From the NCBI RefSeq assembly GCF_006864425.1, contig NZ_QHLI01000016.1:1-49402 (forward strand): a DNA stretch of 49,402 nt, given 5' to 3'. The DNA is from Campylobacter troglodytis (GTDB taxonomy: Bacteria > Campylobacterota > Campylobacteria > Campylobacterales > Campylobacteraceae). The notes beneath the pieces are model-generated. The model was not told the origin of the DNA and made no database searches. It saw only the letters and a list, made by a program, of their open reading frames with translations. Each line of letters begins with the position of its first letter. Position 1 is the stretch's first letter. The position numbers were made by a program, and so were the translations under genes. Positions 15,858-27,532 of this stretch are shown here, one piece after another.

Positions 15858-15874
15858 GCACCAAACTTGGTGCC
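15857..15874. terminator. Hairpin between convergent lon and transporter
   Basis: The 18-mer GGCACCAAACTTGGTGCC folds into a perfect 7-bp stem with a 4-nt loop. It lies exactly between the lon stop and the stop of the convergent transporter gene. The T-run after it is weak on the plus strand (TTAAAG), so bidirectional termination is likely but not certain. Confidence 0.6.
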
Positions 15875-17338
15875 TTAAAGCCAGATATGGGCTACATACT
15901 TAACCCAAGGAATACAAAGAACTAAAAAAACCACCAAATATATAAAACCAAAGATCAGCCCCAATCTCCAAAAATCCTTACTTTCAATATAATGAGTGCC
16001 ATACCAAACAGGACTAGGTCCTGTGCCATAAGGGGTGATAATGCCAACAATGCCAAGTGTGAGCATTAAAAACAAGGTAAGTTGTTGTAGATCAATGCCA
16101 TTTATCCCACTTGCTACTGTGATAAACAGTGCCAAAAGTGCGGTTACATGTGCTGTTGTAGAGGCAAAGAAATAATGAAGCACATAGAAAAATACAATCA
16201 AACCTATAAGTGCAAGTGTGGGCTCTAAATTTCCCAAATATGCCCCTCCTATCCTTGCTATAAAGTCCAAAAAGCCTACATTTTTAAGCCCACCTGCCAA
16301 GGTTACCAAGGAGCCAAACCAAGCCAAAACGCCCCAGGCTGCCTTATTTGCCAAAATATCATTCCACTCAATCACCCTTAAAAGCACCATTAAGATCATA
16401 ACAGTTAAGGCAACAACAGTGGCATTTACCCCAAAGCTATCTCCAAAGATCCAAAAAATTAGAGCAAAAACGGCTAAGATTATCATGGTGTATTCTTTAA
16501 GGCTCATAGAACCTAGCCTTGATAACTCCTCCCCAGCCCATTTAGAAGCATCCGCAGAACCTTTCAAGCTTGGCGGATAAAACACATAAGCAAGCCAAGG
16601 AGTAGCAAGAAACAAAACGATCCCAGCAGGTAAAAAAGCCATAAACCAGCCAAACCAGCTAATGGGTGCTACCCCGCTTTTAACAGCCGTTTCCATAGCA
16701 AGTAAATTTGGAGCAAGGGCTGTAAAAAACATAGAACTTGTTACACAAGTAGCTGCTAATGAAACCCAGACCAAATAAGCTCCTAATTTTCTAGGATCCT
16801 TATCAGGATGAGAATCAACCATAGGAGGAATTTGACTAACTATGGGATAGATTATGCCCCCGCTTCTTGCTGAATTTGAGGGTATGAAAGGAGATAAAAT
16901 GCCATCTGCTATGCTAATGGCATAACCAAGTCCAAGAGAGGTCTTGCCAAGCGTTTTCACTAAAAATAGGGCTATTCTCCTACCAAGTCCGCTTTTTTGA
17001 TAGCCAAGCCCTATCATAAAGGCTGCAAAGATGAGCCAAACTGTGGAATTAGAAAAGCCAGCAAGTCCCCAATTTACAGCCTCACTAGACTTGATTATAG
17101 TTTCAGAATTTCCACTTCCAACAGGTCCAAGCTTAAGCCATATACACACCCCAACCCCAATCAAACCAACCAAGGCAGAAGGCACAGGCTCTATGATAAG
17201 CCCCACAATAACCCCAACAAAGATAGCAAAATAAAGCCAAGCATTAAAGCTTAAACCCTCAGGCACAGGACAAAGCAAAATCAAAAGTGCTACAATGATA
17301 GGAGAAAAGGCTTTTAAAAATTTAGCCACATAATGCAT
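15875..17338 (-). CDS. DASS-family dicarboxylate/anion transporter
   Basis: 487 aa inner-membrane protein with about 12-14 hydrophobic segments. The family's two substrate/sodium-binding signatures are visible: FIPSNSARSGGIIYPIV in the first half and ITPYGTGPSPVWYGT in the second, as in CitT/SodiT/TtdT-like members. These move citrate, tartrate, succinate or 2-oxoglutarate, mostly by antiport. The substrate cannot be read from the sequence. The ATG is preceded by AAAGGAAG. It is a single-gene unit convergent with lon, with a 756-bp gap upstream. Confidence 0.85.
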   Translation of the reverse strand: MHYVAKFLKAFSPIIVALLILLCPVPEGLSFNAWLYFAIFVGVIVGLIIEPVPSALVGLIGVGVCIWLKLGPVGSGNSETIIKSSEAVNWGLAGFSNSTVWLIFAAFMIGLGYQKSGLGRRIALFLVKTLGKTSLGLGYAISIADGILSPFIPSNSARSGGIIYPIVSQIPPMVDSHPDKDPRKLGAYLVWVSLAATCVTSSMFFTALAPNLLAMETAVKSGVAPISWFGWFMAFLPAGIVLFLATPWLAYVFYPPSLKGSADASKWAGEELSRLGSMSLKEYTMIILAVFALIFWIFGDSFGVNATVVALTVMILMVLLRVIEWNDILANKAAWGVLAWFGSLVTLAGGLKNVGFLDFIARIGGAYLGNLEPTLALIGLIVFFYVLHYFFASTTAHVTALLALFITVASGINGIDLQQLTLFLMLTLGIVGIITPYGTGPSPVWYGTHYIESKDFWRLGLIFGFIYLVVFLVLCIPWVKYVAHIWL

Positions 17339-18094
17339 AGGAACTTCCTTTGAAGTTTAGTTTTAAAGTTAATAATTTTGACACAGTTTTAAGGAAAGAT
17401 TTTTTAATGAGCTTGATATTTTTATCTTATTTTAAACATTTATCATTTTAAATTCAAAATAAATTTTTTATTTGTTTTAAAAATTCAAAGCTTTTCTTTA
17501 CTATCTTTAAATTTAGCTTGAAAAAAATGAGAGATTATATAAAAATAAATCTTAAATAAAACTTAAATTTTTAAGATTTATTTAAGCTCTAATAAACCCT
17601 AGCATAAATTCAAGGCATAAATTTTAAACTCTTTTAAAAAGCTTTTAAAAAATGAAAAGGCTTTACGCTAAAAGCTTGCTGTGAATTTTTATGTAAATTT
17701 GCTTTTTAAGTAGCAGTTTAAATCTAAGTATTGGGCTCTTTTTTAAAAAAGTATTGATTTTAGACAAAATATCATATTTGTCATTGTGAGACTGTGCCAA
17801 AAATACACGAATTTATGGAGAAGTGCCTTGAATTGACGGCTTCTTCACCCATAAATTCGCCAATGGCAAATCAATACTTTTCTTGAAAAAGAGCTAAGTA
17901 ATAAAAGCAAAGGCTTTTTTGTTTAAATTTAGAACTGAGTTTTAAATTTTAGTAGCAAAAAAAGATTTAAAGATGGTTTGAAAGGATAAAACAGTGTAAA
18001 ATTAGCATTTAAAATTAGCCTTACTAAAATTTACAAAGCTAACAAAAAGTCTTTTGTATCTTGAATTTTATTTTAAGCTTTTTTTAGCATTTCA
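17339..18094. other. Gene-free AT-rich gap
   Basis: 756 bp between the transporter start and the pdxA stop. It contains a MITE-like element at 17733-17893, surrounded by A/T-rich sequence with many TTTAAATTTA and AATTCAAGGC words. No open frame with a ribosome site was found. Confidence 0.65.
17733..17893. repeat. MITE-like non-coding element, copy A
   Basis: About 160 bp with terminal inverted repeats of some 27 bp: left arm 17735-17761 (CTCTTTTTTAAAAAAGTATT and onward), right arm 17868-17894 in inverse. The flanks CTAAGTATT (17724-17732) and CTAAGTAAT (17894-17902) differ at one of nine bases, a possible target duplication. The inside holds ATTTGTCATTGTGAG, a motif seen in dispersed GTCATTnTGAG repeats of other bacteria. 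The left 55 bp match the right end of the element at 29054-29278 in inverse orientation. There is no coding frame, so it would have to be moved in trans. Confidence 0.65.
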
Positions 18095-20039
<1,945 letters not shown>

Positions 20040-20059
20040 TCAAAGGGCTTGATATAGTT

Positions 20060-20581
20060 TCAAGCCTTATAATTTGCAATAGCCTTGTTTAATATTTTAA
20101 CAGCCTCATCAAGCGGCTTAAAATCTTGCACCTTTACCCACTTGTCCTTTTCTAAGATCTTATAGGTTTCAAAGAAGTTTTTGATCTTAGCCAAACTAGC
20201 CTTTGGCAGATCATCAAGGCTTTTGATCTCATCATATCTAGGATCTACCTTGCTTGTTGGAACAGCTAAAAGCTTTTCGTCCATCCCACTTTCATCCTCC
20301 ATAATGAGAACTCCTATGAGACGGCAAGGAAGCACAGCACCAGCTTGCACAGCATACTCGTTAAGCACGAGTATATCTACAGGATCCCCATCATCTGCTA
20401 GGGTATTTGCTATAAAGCCATAGTTTGCTGGGTAAAAAACAGCAGAAGCCATCACTCTATCAACAAGCACTGCACCGCTATCCTTGTCAAGTTCGTATTT
20501 AACGCTAGAACCATAAGGTATCTCAATGACAGCGTTGATCTTATCTGGGATTGAGCCCACCTTTATCTTAGAAAGATCCAT
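20060..20581 (-). CDS. ppa: Inorganic pyrophosphatase
   Basis: 173 aa soluble family I pyrophosphatase, hydrolysing PPi made in biosynthesis such as tRNA charging by the upstream aspS. The metal-binding signature DDGDPVDILVL and the segments YELDKDSG and FYPANYGFIANT are intact. KVDPRYDEI and the C-terminal VKVQDF are also family-typical. It starts 11 nt after the adk stop with AAAGGAG upstream. In C. jejuni the same adk-ppa order is found. Confidence 0.96.
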   Translation of the reverse strand: MDLSKIKVGSIPDKINAVIEIPYGSSVKYELDKDSGAVLVDRVMASAVFYPANYGFIANTLADDGDPVDILVLNEYAVQAGAVLPCRLIGVLIMEDESGMDEKLLAVPTSKVDPRYDEIKSLDDLPKASLAKIKNFFETYKILEKDKWVKVQDFKPLDEAVKILNKAIANYKA

Positions 20582-20592
20582 CTTTGCTCCTT

Positions 20593-21162
20593 TTAAAGTA
20601 GTTTTTGTATTAGCTTTTTCATCTCAGCTACTATTTCTTCTATGCTTCGCTCACCGTTTATGGTGTAAAGCACCTTTTTTTCACTATAAAATTTGCGGAT
20701 CTCACTCAAAGGCTCGGTAAAAACTCGCATTCTGTTGTTAAAAACCGCTTCATTATCATCATCCCCTCTTGATCTACCAAGCACTCTGTCCTTGGCTACT
20801 TGCTCACTTACTTGCACCTCGATCACAGCTCTTAGATCAATTTCCTTGTTCTTTTGCAAGACCTTGTCAAATTCCATCATCTGCTCAACGCTTCTAGGAT
20901 AGCCATCTATGATCACAACTTGAGTGGCTGAATTTTTTAAGGCTGAAACTATGGTGTCTATGACCACAGTTAAAGGCACCAACTCGCCCTTTGAGATAAA
21001 GCCATTGATTAGCTTTCCAAGCTCAGATCCACTTGCAACCTCATCTCTCAACAAATCACCAGTGGAATAATGCGTAATATCAGCACCTTCTTTGGCTATG
21101 ATGCTAGCATCCGTTGTCTTGCCACTACCCGGCGCTCCTATAATAAAAAATAGTTTTGTCAT
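20593..21162 (-). CDS. adk: Adenylate kinase
   Basis: 189 aa from the ATG at 21162, chosen because it has GGGAG upstream and overlaps the aspS stop as ATGA; a 27-residue in-frame extension lies inside aspS. The enzyme interconverts ATP+AMP and 2 ADP. Visible motifs: P-loop [33 protein letters not shown] and the arginine segment GRSRGDDD. It has the short lid form, lacking the Cys4 zinc lid. Second gene of the operon. Confidence 0.96.
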   Translation of the reverse strand: MTKLFFIIGAPGSGKTTDASIIAKEGADITHYSTGDLLRDEVASGSELGKLINGFISKGELVPLTVVIDTIVSALKNSATQVVIIDGYPRSVEQMMEFDKVLQKNKEIDLRAVIEVQVSEQVAKDRVLGRSRGDDDNEAVFNNRMRVFTEPLSEIRKFYSEKKVLYTINGERSIEEIVAEMKKLIQKLL

Positions 21163-22913
21163 TGTAATTTCTCCCTTAATTTTATACCAAGTTCCCTTAA
21201 CTGCTCTACGCTCACACTTGCTGGTGCTGCTGTCATTAGGCACTGAGCCCTTTGAGTCTTAGGAAAGGCTATTACCTCCCTAATGCTTGAAGCCTTGCTA
21301 AGTAGCATTATAAGCCTATCAAGCCCTATGGCAATGCCAGCATGCGGAGGGGCTGCGTAACTTAGAGCATCAAGCAAAAAGCCAAATTTTTCTCTTTGTT
21401 CGCTTTCATTTATATTTAAAAGCTTGAAAACCTTTTGCTGGATGTCTTTTTTGTGAATTCTAACACTCCCACCTCCAAGCTCAACGCCATTTAACACCAC
21501 ATCGTAAGCCACAGAGCTTATGTCCTCGATATTTTCCTCATCAATGTTTTTTGGCATAGTAAAGGGATGATGCATAGCAGAAAATTTTCCATCCTCATCC
21601 TCTTCAAACATAGGAAAATCCACCACCCACAAAAATTCAAGCACATTTTCATCAATAAGCTTCATCTCATTTGCCAAAAAAACACGAAATCGCCCCATAT
21701 AATCAAGCACGGTTTTTTTAGCCCCTGCTCCAAAAAACACCACATCCCCAACCTCAAGCCCACATCTTTTAACAAGCTCGTCTAAATCGCTTTGAGTAAA
21801 GAATTTAAGCAAGGGACCCTTTAAGCCGTCCTCTTTTACCTGAATGAAGGCAAGTCCTTGTGCTCCAAATTTTCGCACAAAGTCCTCAAAGCCTTGCATT
21901 TGGCGCTTAGAAAAAAGCAGATCTCCCTTTGGCACACGCAAGGCCTTGATACGGTTTTTCTTGCTGTCTTTGGCAATACTAGCAAAAATTTCATTATTTG
22001 ATCTAGCAAAAATATCCAAAACATCAATAAATTCAAGCTTAAAACGTAGATCAGGCTTATCTGAGCCATATTTTTCCATAGCATCCTTGTAGCTCATCAC
22101 CTTAAAGGGTGTTTGAATTTCCTTGCCACAAGCATTGAAAATATCCTTTAAAAAGCCTTCTGCTACCCTAATGACATCTTCTTGAGTACAAAAGCTCATT
22201 TCTACATCAATTTGCGTGAATTCAGGCTGTCTGTCAGCCCTTAAATCCTCATCCCTAAAGCATTTTGCGATCTGAAAATAACGATCAAATCCTGCACACA
22301 TTAAAAGCTGCTTAAAAAGCTGAGGAGACTGAGGCAAAGCGTAAAATTCGCCCTGATGAACGCGTGAGGGCACTAGATAATCCCTTGCTCCCTCAGGAGT
22401 AGCCTTTGTTAAAATAGGCGTTTCAACCTCCAAAAAGCCCATTTTAGAAAGAGAGTTTCTAGCTGCTATGCAAGCCTTTGAGCGAAGGGCGAAATTCTCA
22501 TAAAGCTTTGAATTTCTAAGATCTAAAAAACGGTACTTCAAGCGAAGCTCCTCATTAACGCTCTCATCGCCTATTTCAAAGGGAGGGGTCAAGCTTTCAT
22601 TTTCAATTACAAGCTCGCTTAATACCACCTCAATCTCGCCTGTTTTTAATTTAGCATTTCTAAGCCCCTCGCCCCTTGCACGCACTCTGCCTTTGGCAAT
22701 TAACACGAATTCATTTCGCACTGTCTCTGCTATTTTATGAACTTCCTCGCTATCCTTTGGATCACAAACTAGCTGAATCAGTCCACTTCTATCTCTTAAA
22801 TCAATGAAAATTATGCCTCCGTGATCCCTATATGAATTCACCCATCCACAAAGGCTCACAGTGTCGTTTATATTAGCTATGCTTAAATCAGTATTATAAT
22901 GAGTTCTCAACAT
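21159..22913 (-). CDS. aspS: Aspartyl-tRNA synthetase
   Basis: 584 aa class IIb synthetase. The N-terminal OB domain ([20 protein letters not shown]) binds the anticodon. Motif 2 is [19 protein letters not shown], and motif 3 is [13 protein letters not shown] with the catalytic Arg. The bacterial GAD insert lies between residues about 270 and 410. In Campylobacterota this enzyme is usually non-discriminating and also makes Asp-tRNA(Asn) for GatCAB; that is family knowledge, not read here. It is first in the operon with adk, ppa, pdxJ and pdxA, and divergent from nadK. Confidence 0.97.
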   Translation of the reverse strand: MLRTHYNTDLSIANINDTVSLCGWVNSYRDHGGIIFIDLRDRSGLIQLVCDPKDSEEVHKIAETVRNEFVLIAKGRVRARGEGLRNAKLKTGEIEVVLSELVIENESLTPPFEIGDESVNEELRLKYRFLDLRNSKLYENFALRSKACIAARNSLSKMGFLEVETPILTKATPEGARDYLVPSRVHQGEFYALPQSPQLFKQLLMCAGFDRYFQIAKCFRDEDLRADRQPEFTQIDVEMSFCTQEDVIRVAEGFLKDIFNACGKEIQTPFKVMSYKDAMEKYGSDKPDLRFKLEFIDVLDIFARSNNEIFASIAKDSKKNRIKALRVPKGDLLFSKRQMQGFEDFVRKFGAQGLAFIQVKEDGLKGPLLKFFTQSDLDELVKRCGLEVGDVVFFGAGAKKTVLDYMGRFRVFLANEMKLIDENVLEFLWVVDFPMFEEDEDGKFSAMHHPFTMPKNIDEENIEDISSVAYDVVLNGVELGGGSVRIHKKDIQQKVFKLLNINESEQREKFGFLLDALSYAAPPHAGIAIGLDRLIMLLSKASSIREVIAFPKTQRAQCLMTAAPASVSVEQLRELGIKLREKLQ

Positions 22914-22936
22914 TTATCCTTAAAACTTATTTTGAA

Positions 22937-22942
22937 ATTATA
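22937..22942 (-). promoter_or_regulatory. Probable -10 box of aspS operon
   Basis: TATAAT on the minus strand in the context AAAATATTATAATTTCAAA, about 24 nt upstream of the aspS ATG. It lies within the 122-bp divergent region shared with nadK. Confidence 0.6.
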
Positions 22943-23022
22943 ATATTTTATGCTTTACATTTTGTTAAATTTATCTTAAAAAATTTCACCAAGCAAGAAA
23001 TTTAAATTTATCAAAACTTTGA

Positions 23023-23028
23023 TATAAT
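23023..23028 (+). promoter_or_regulatory. -10 box abutting the nadK start
   Basis: TATAAT in AACTTTGATATAATTTCATC. Only 7 nt separate it from the nadK ATG at 23036, so transcription would begin at or next to the start codon and the mRNA would be leaderless or nearly so. No ribosome site is present upstream, which agrees. Confidence 0.55.
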
Positions 23029-23035
23029 TTCATCT

Positions 23036-23920
23036 ATGAAAGAACTGATCGACTATAAAAATATCCGTAAAATAGGACTTGTGGCTCGTTTAAATACAGA
23101 TCTTAGCAGTGAAATTTTAATCCTACAAAACATTTTCAACAAAAGAGGAATTGAACTTTTATTAGAAAAAAACTGTATTTTAAGCTCAAATGAGATTAAT
23201 AAAAAAAAGCTAGTCTGTTCGGGCTTTGAGCTTGATGAGTTGTTTCAAAGCTGCGATTTTATCATATCTTTGGGTGGAGATGGCACCCTTATATCCTTGT
23301 GCCGCAAGGCTAATGAGTATAAAAAGGCATTACTTGGCATACACGCAGGAAGACTTGGCTTTTTAACAGGGCTTGTCATACAAGAAGCACAGGGCTTTTT
23401 TGATGAGTTTTTTTCAGGAAACTTCCTTGTAGAAGAGCCCTTTTTGCTAGATCTTAGTCTAAAAGATAAAAATGGCAACTTGCTTGAAAAAACAGCCTTT
23501 AATGATGTGGTTTTTTCTCGTTTGCAAGATTATTCTATGGCTCATATAGAGGTGTTTAGAGACGGTAAGCTCTTTAATGAGTATTATGGAGACGGTTTAA
23601 TAGTAGCAAGTGCTGCTGGATCAACTGCTTATAATCTAAGCGTAAATGGACCCATAATCTACACTCTTTCTGAGGTTTTTTTACTAAGTCCAATTTGTGC
23701 TCATTCTCTAACGCAAAGACCCATAGTGTTGCCAAGGGGCTTTGAGCTTGAAATTAAGGCCAAAGAGTGTTCCTTTTTCATTGACGGTAGAGAACAGCTT
23801 TTTGCCAAGGATTATGCGAGTATAAAATTAAGCCTAAGCGAAAAAAGAGCAAGGCTTATTTATCCACAAAATAGGGATTATTTTCAAATTTTAAAAGAAA
23901 AGTTAAGCTGGGGCAATTGA
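23036..23920 (+). CDS. nadK: NAD kinase
   Basis: 294 aa cytosolic enzyme that phosphorylates NAD to NADP. The GGDGT motif is visible in [18 protein letters not shown], followed by [14 protein letters not shown]. The second conserved region reads [22 protein letters not shown], and APLCPHSL-like residues appear as [15 protein letters not shown]. The start matches the family N-terminus ([12 protein letters not shown]). There is no Shine-Dalgarno sequence and a TATAAT lies 7 nt upstream, so a leaderless message is likely. Cotranscribed with recN. Confidence 0.95.
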   Translation: MKELIDYKNIRKIGLVARLNTDLSSEILILQNIFNKRGIELLLEKNCILSSNEINKKKLVCSGFELDELFQSCDFIISLGGDGTLISLCRKANEYKKALLGIHAGRLGFLTGLVIQEAQGFFDEFFSGNFLVEEPFLLDLSLKDKNGNLLEKTAFNDVVFSRLQDYSMAHIEVFRDGKLFNEYYGDGLIVASAAGSTAYNLSVNGPIIYTLSEVFLLSPICAHSLTQRPIVLPRGFELEIKAKECSFFIDGREQLFAKDYASIKLSLSEKRARLIYPQNRDYFQILKEKLSWGN

Positions 23921-25446
23921 TGATTTATAGAGTTTTTATGCGTGAAAATGTTGGTTTTAAGGAGGCTAGGCTTGACATTGAGGGGGGATTAACTGTTTTT
24001 ACAGGACTTAGCGGGGCCGGAAAATCTGTGCTTTTTAGGGGGATCTTATCAGCCTTTGGACTTGTTGAAAGCGAGGCTAAATTTGTGGAGCTAAGCCTTG
24101 ATGATAAGCTTGATCTTAATGAGTTTGGCATAGAAGAGGATGATGAGCTTATCTTTAAGATGCTAAAAGATAAGAGTGCGAAGTATTTTATAAACAGTCA
24201 AAGTATTAATAAAAAATCCTTGATGAATTTAAGCAAAAGCTTTGTGAAATATCTTTCCGTAAAGGATAGCAATGAATTTCAAAGCGAAAAACTATTAATC
24301 CTACTTGATGCACTTGAAATGAAACAAAATCCAAGCTTTGCTGAATTTAAGCAAGAATTTGCAAGTAGCTTTAAAGAATTCAGCAAATTGCAAGAAGCCT
24401 TGCAAAAAGTAAATGAGGAGGAGAGGCGAGTTGAGGAGCTAAAAGAACTGGCTAGTTTGCAAATTCAAAAGATAGAGGATATAAATCCTAAAATAGGCGA
24501 GTATGAAGAATTAATGGCTTTAAAAAAGAAATTAGCCAAAAAAGATAAGATTGAAGAGGCTTGGAGCAAGGCAAGGGCTATCTTTGAGCTTGAGCCCTTG
24601 GTTATAGAAGCCTTGAATTTAAGCGAGGTCAAGGGCGATTTTTTTAGCGAGTGTCTAAATGAGTTAAGAGTTATAGCAGAAAGTCAAAGCTTTGAGGATT
24701 TAGATCTTGACATAGAAGGGCTTTTAGATAGGATAGAAAGGCTTTCAGGTCTCATTAAACGTTATGAAAGCATAGAAAATGCCCTTGTGGTGCTTGAAGA
24801 AAAGAAGAAAGAATTAGCACATTATGAGAATTTAAGCTTTGAAAAAAAAGAACTTCAAGCTAAAATTTCAACGGTTTCAAACAAGCTTCAAGGCTTATCA
24901 AACAAGCTTACAAGCACCAGAAAGTCTCATTTAAAAGAGCTTGAAAACTTGATAAATTCATATCTAAGCAAACTTTATATGAAGGATCTTAGCTTAAAGC
25001 TAGAAAAAACCGAACTTTGTGAGCTTGGAAAAGATGAGGTGCAAGTTAGCATAAGCGATACTAGGCTTAAAAATTTAAGCTCAGGTGAGCTAAACCGCTT
25101 GAGACTAGCCTTCATAGCTACTCAGTGTTTTGTTTTAAATTCAGGCAAGGGGCTTATCTTCTTAGATGAGATCGATGCAAATTTAAGTGGCAAGGAGGCT
25201 ATGAGCATAGGAAAGGTTTTAAAAGAGCTTTCAAGCTTTTATCAGATCTTTGCCATATCTCATTTACCTCAGCTTTCCTCAATAGCAAATAATCACTTCT
25301 TAGTGGAAAAAAAAGACAAGCAAAGCTTTGTTAAAAAATTAAATTCACAAGAAAGAATCAACGAACTTGCAAGGATGGTAAGTGGGGATAAGATCACAAG
25401 CGAGGCAATAGAGTTTGCAAAAACTTTGCTTGTTAAACAAAACTAA
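23920..25446 (+). CDS. recN: DNA repair protein RecN
   Basis: 508 aa SMC-like ATPase used in recombination repair of double-strand breaks. Walker [16 protein letters not shown] is near the N-terminus, coiled-coil arms span about residues 140-340, and the ABC signature [13 protein letters not shown] and Walker [20 protein letters not shown] lie near the C-terminus. I chose the ATG at 23920, overlapping the nadK TGA; a TTG one codon earlier is also possible. At about 510 aa it is shorter than E. coli RecN, as is normal for this group. Confidence 0.93.
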   Translation: MIYRVFMRENVGFKEARLDIEGGLTVFTGLSGAGKSVLFRGILSAFGLVESEAKFVELSLDDKLDLNEFGIEEDDELIFKMLKDKSAKYFINSQSINKKSLMNLSKSFVKYLSVKDSNEFQSEKLLILLDALEMKQNPSFAEFKQEFASSFKEFSKLQEALQKVNEEERRVEELKELASLQIQKIEDINPKIGEYEELMALKKKLAKKDKIEEAWSKARAIFELEPLVIEALNLSEVKGDFFSECLNELRVIAESQSFEDLDLDIEGLLDRIERLSGLIKRYESIENALVVLEEKKKELAHYENLSFEKKELQAKISTVSNKLQGLSNKLTSTRKSHLKELENLINSYLSKLYMKDLSLKLEKTELCELGKDEVQVSISDTRLKNLSSGELNRLRLAFIATQCFVLNSGKGLIFLDEIDANLSGKEAMSIGKVLKELSSFYQIFAISHLPQLSSIANNHFLVEKKDKQSFVKKLNSQERINELARMVSGDKITSEAIEFAKTLLVKQN

Positions 25447-25455
25447 GCTTAAAAA

Positions 25456-25464
25456 TGCTATAAT
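25456..25464 (+). promoter_or_regulatory. Extended -10 promoter of cbrR-like gene
   Basis: TGCTATAAT combines an upstream TGn with a perfect TATAAT, 10 bp after the recN stop and 32 nt before the regulator's ATG. An AGTAGG ribosome site follows. The regulator can therefore be transcribed independently of nadK-recN. Confidence 0.65.
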
Positions 25465-25496
25465 CTTAGCTTTATTTTCAAAAAAGTAGGTTTATT

Positions 25497-26741
25497 ATGA
25501 AAAAAATTCTAATCATTGATGATAATAAAATGCTTGCAAAGCTACTTGCAAAAAAGATCACAAGCTCCTTTGGCTTTGAGGTGGATCTGGCTTTTAATTT
25601 TGCTGAAACCTTGAATTTAATCGAAGAAGAGGCTTATTTTTTAACCTTTGCTGATCTTTGCCTTCCTGATGCTCCCAATGGAGAGGTGGTTGATCAGATC
25701 CTAGCAAAGAATTTACCTGTTGTAGTGCTAACAGCAAGTAATGATCAGGCTACAAGAGAGCTTTTCTTACACAAAGACATACTAAGTTATATTTATAAGG
25801 AAAGTGAATCTTGTGTAGATCAGATGATCTCTACCATAAAACTACTTGACGAGCATAATAAAGAAAAAGTGATCTTAGCTCTTAGTAAATTAGATGAAAG
25901 AAACAATCTTAAAAAAATCCTAAATTTAAGGCTCTTTGAGGTCTTAGCTTGTGCTCACGGAGAAGAAGCTCTTAATTATCTTAATGACAATGCTGATACA
26001 AGGCTTATAATTTGCGATGCTAAGATGCCTGTTATTGATTCTTTGGAGCTTCTTACTCAGGTTAGAGAAAAGTATCCAAAATCAGAGCTTGGTGTCATAG
26101 TCTTAGGAGAAAAGGATGATGATTTAGAAGCAAAGCTCTTAAACGCAGAGGCAAATGAATTTATCGCAAAGCCCTTTAATAAAGAGCTTTTTAGTGCTAG
26201 ATTGGATAAATGTCTAAGGGCTATGAGTGATTTTAGACTAATGACTGTGTTTAAGGACTTAGAGCCTCTAACAGGGGCTAAGACCTCTTTGGCTTTAAGA
26301 AATGAATTTGAGGACTATGTGAGAGAGCTTAACGAAACAAATGAGGAATTTGCCTTTGCATTCTTAGAGCTTGATAATTTAAAGAGCATAAATGAAGAAT
26401 ATGGCTATCATATAGGAAATTTAATGCTTAAAACAGCAGTTAAAGAACTTTTCAACGAAACTATGGGAAGGGACATAATAGGACATTTTAGCTCTGAAAG
26501 AATTTGCATAGTGCTTAAAAATACAAGTAGCGAAAGGGCTATTAAACTGCTTTCTTTGATCCGTGTAAATATTAGAAACAAGGGAGTTTTGGTGTCCTTG
26601 GATGAGGTATTTTTTACCGTTTCCATAGGGCTTAGCTTTGGCAAGGCAGGAAGTTCTTTCACAGAACTTGCCACAAAGGCAAGTGAGGCTTTGAGTTTAG
26701 CCAAGGCAAATGGCAGAGATAGGATAGAGGTATGTTTTTAA
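25497..26741 (+). CDS. cbrR: REC-REC-GGDEF response regulator, CbrR-like
   Basis: 414 aa. The first receiver (residues 1-120) has the acidic pair IIDDNK and phosphoacceptor Asp53 (FADLCLPDA). The second (about 122-240) keeps IICDAKMP but not the acidic pair, so it may not be phosphorylated normally. The C-terminal GGDEF-fold (about 270-414) includes FAFLELDNLKSINEEYGYHIG, but the active-site motif reads FSSERI instead of GGDEF. It is therefore probably catalytically dead, or a binding domain. Position after recN and before tatD matches C. jejuni cbrR (Cj0643), linked to bile resistance. Confidence 0.85.
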   Translation: MKKILIIDDNKMLAKLLAKKITSSFGFEVDLAFNFAETLNLIEEEAYFLTFADLCLPDAPNGEVVDQILAKNLPVVVLTASNDQATRELFLHKDILSYIYKESESCVDQMISTIKLLDEHNKEKVILALSKLDERNNLKKILNLRLFEVLACAHGEEALNYLNDNADTRLIICDAKMPVIDSLELLTQVREKYPKSELGVIVLGEKDDDLEAKLLNAEANEFIAKPFNKELFSARLDKCLRAMSDFRLMTVFKDLEPLTGAKTSLALRNEFEDYVRELNETNEEFAFAFLELDNLKSINEEYGYHIGNLMLKTAVKELFNETMGRDIIGHFSSERICIVLKNTSSERAIKLLSLIRVNIRNKGVLVSLDEVFFTVSIGLSFGKAGSSFTELATKASEALSLAKANGRDRIEVCF

Positions 26742-27532
26742 GCACTGAATTTAAAGATAGCGAGAAGATTATAGATACGCATTGCCACTTAGATGATGAG
26801 AGTTTTTTTGATGATCTAGATGAAATTTTAAGGCATTCTTTTGAAAACAGCATAGAAAAGATCATCATCCCAGCTGCAAATCCAAAGGATCTTCCAAGGG
26901 CTGTGGAGCTTTGCGAGGCTTATGAGGGGCTTTTTTTTGCTGTAGGAGTTCATCCTAATGAAAGCAAGAGCTTTGATGAGGACTTTTTGCGTAAATTTAT
27001 TACCCATAAAAAATGCGTTGGTGTTGGCGAGTGTGGGCTTGATTACTACTATGAAAGCACTGATACTGTAAAAAAGATACAAAAAGAAGCCTTTATAGCA
27101 CAGCTTGAACTTGCTTGTGAGTACAAAAAACCTGTAATCATTCATAGCCGTGAGGCAAATGAGGATACCTATGAGATCTTAAAAAAATACGAGCAAAGAC
27201 TTGTAGGAGGGGTTTTGCACTGCTTTAATGCAAGTGAGCTTTTGCTAAATTTAAAAGAAAACTTTCATTTTGGCATAGGTGGGGTTTTAACCTTTAAAAA
27301 CGCCAAAGAATTACCTCTCATCTTACCCAAAATTCCACTTAATAGATTGGTACTTGAAACAGATGCACCCTATCTTAGCCCTCAGCCCTTTCGAGGCAAG
27401 AGAAATGAGCCTATATTTACGCATTTTGTAGCCACTAAGATGGCTGAAATTTTAAGGCTTGATAGAAATGAGCTTATTAAAATTTGCACGGCAAATTCAA
27501 AGGAGTTGTTTTTTAAGGAATTAGCTGTATGA
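26732..27532 (+). CDS. tatD: TatD-family metal-dependent DNase
   Basis: 266 aa TIM-barrel hydrolase. Metal ligands are visible in IIDTHCHLDDESF, VGVGECGLDYYY, VIIHSREANEDTYE, GVLHCFNAS and LVLETDAPYLSP. TatD enzymes act as Mg-dependent 3'-5' exonucleases or related hydrolases in DNA degradation and repair. The start overlaps the regulator's end by 10 nt. An ATG there gives the N-terminal MFLSTEFKDSEK before the conserved barrel; a slightly later start cannot be excluded. Confidence 0.92.
   Translation: MFLSTEFKDSEKIIDTHCHLDDESFFDDLDEILRHSFENSIEKIIIPAANPKDLPRAVELCEAYEGLFFAVGVHPNESKSFDEDFLRKFITHKKCVGVGECGLDYYYESTDTVKKIQKEAFIAQLELACEYKKPVIIHSREANEDTYEILKKYEQRLVGGVLHCFNASELLLNLKENFHFGIGGVLTFKNAKELPLILPKIPLNRLVLETDAPYLSPQPFRGKRNEPIFTHFVATKMAEILRLDRNELIKICTANSKELFFKELAV

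Noticed and set aside
16218-16580. Plus-strand 120-aa frame inside the transporter gene
   Set aside because: It lies antisense to a conserved DASS transporter and has basic low-information content typical of a shadow frame.
23978-23990. G6 run in recN as a phase-variable tract
   Set aside because: Campylobacter contingency tracts are usually eight or more G and lie in surface-structure genes; six G in recN is ordinary.
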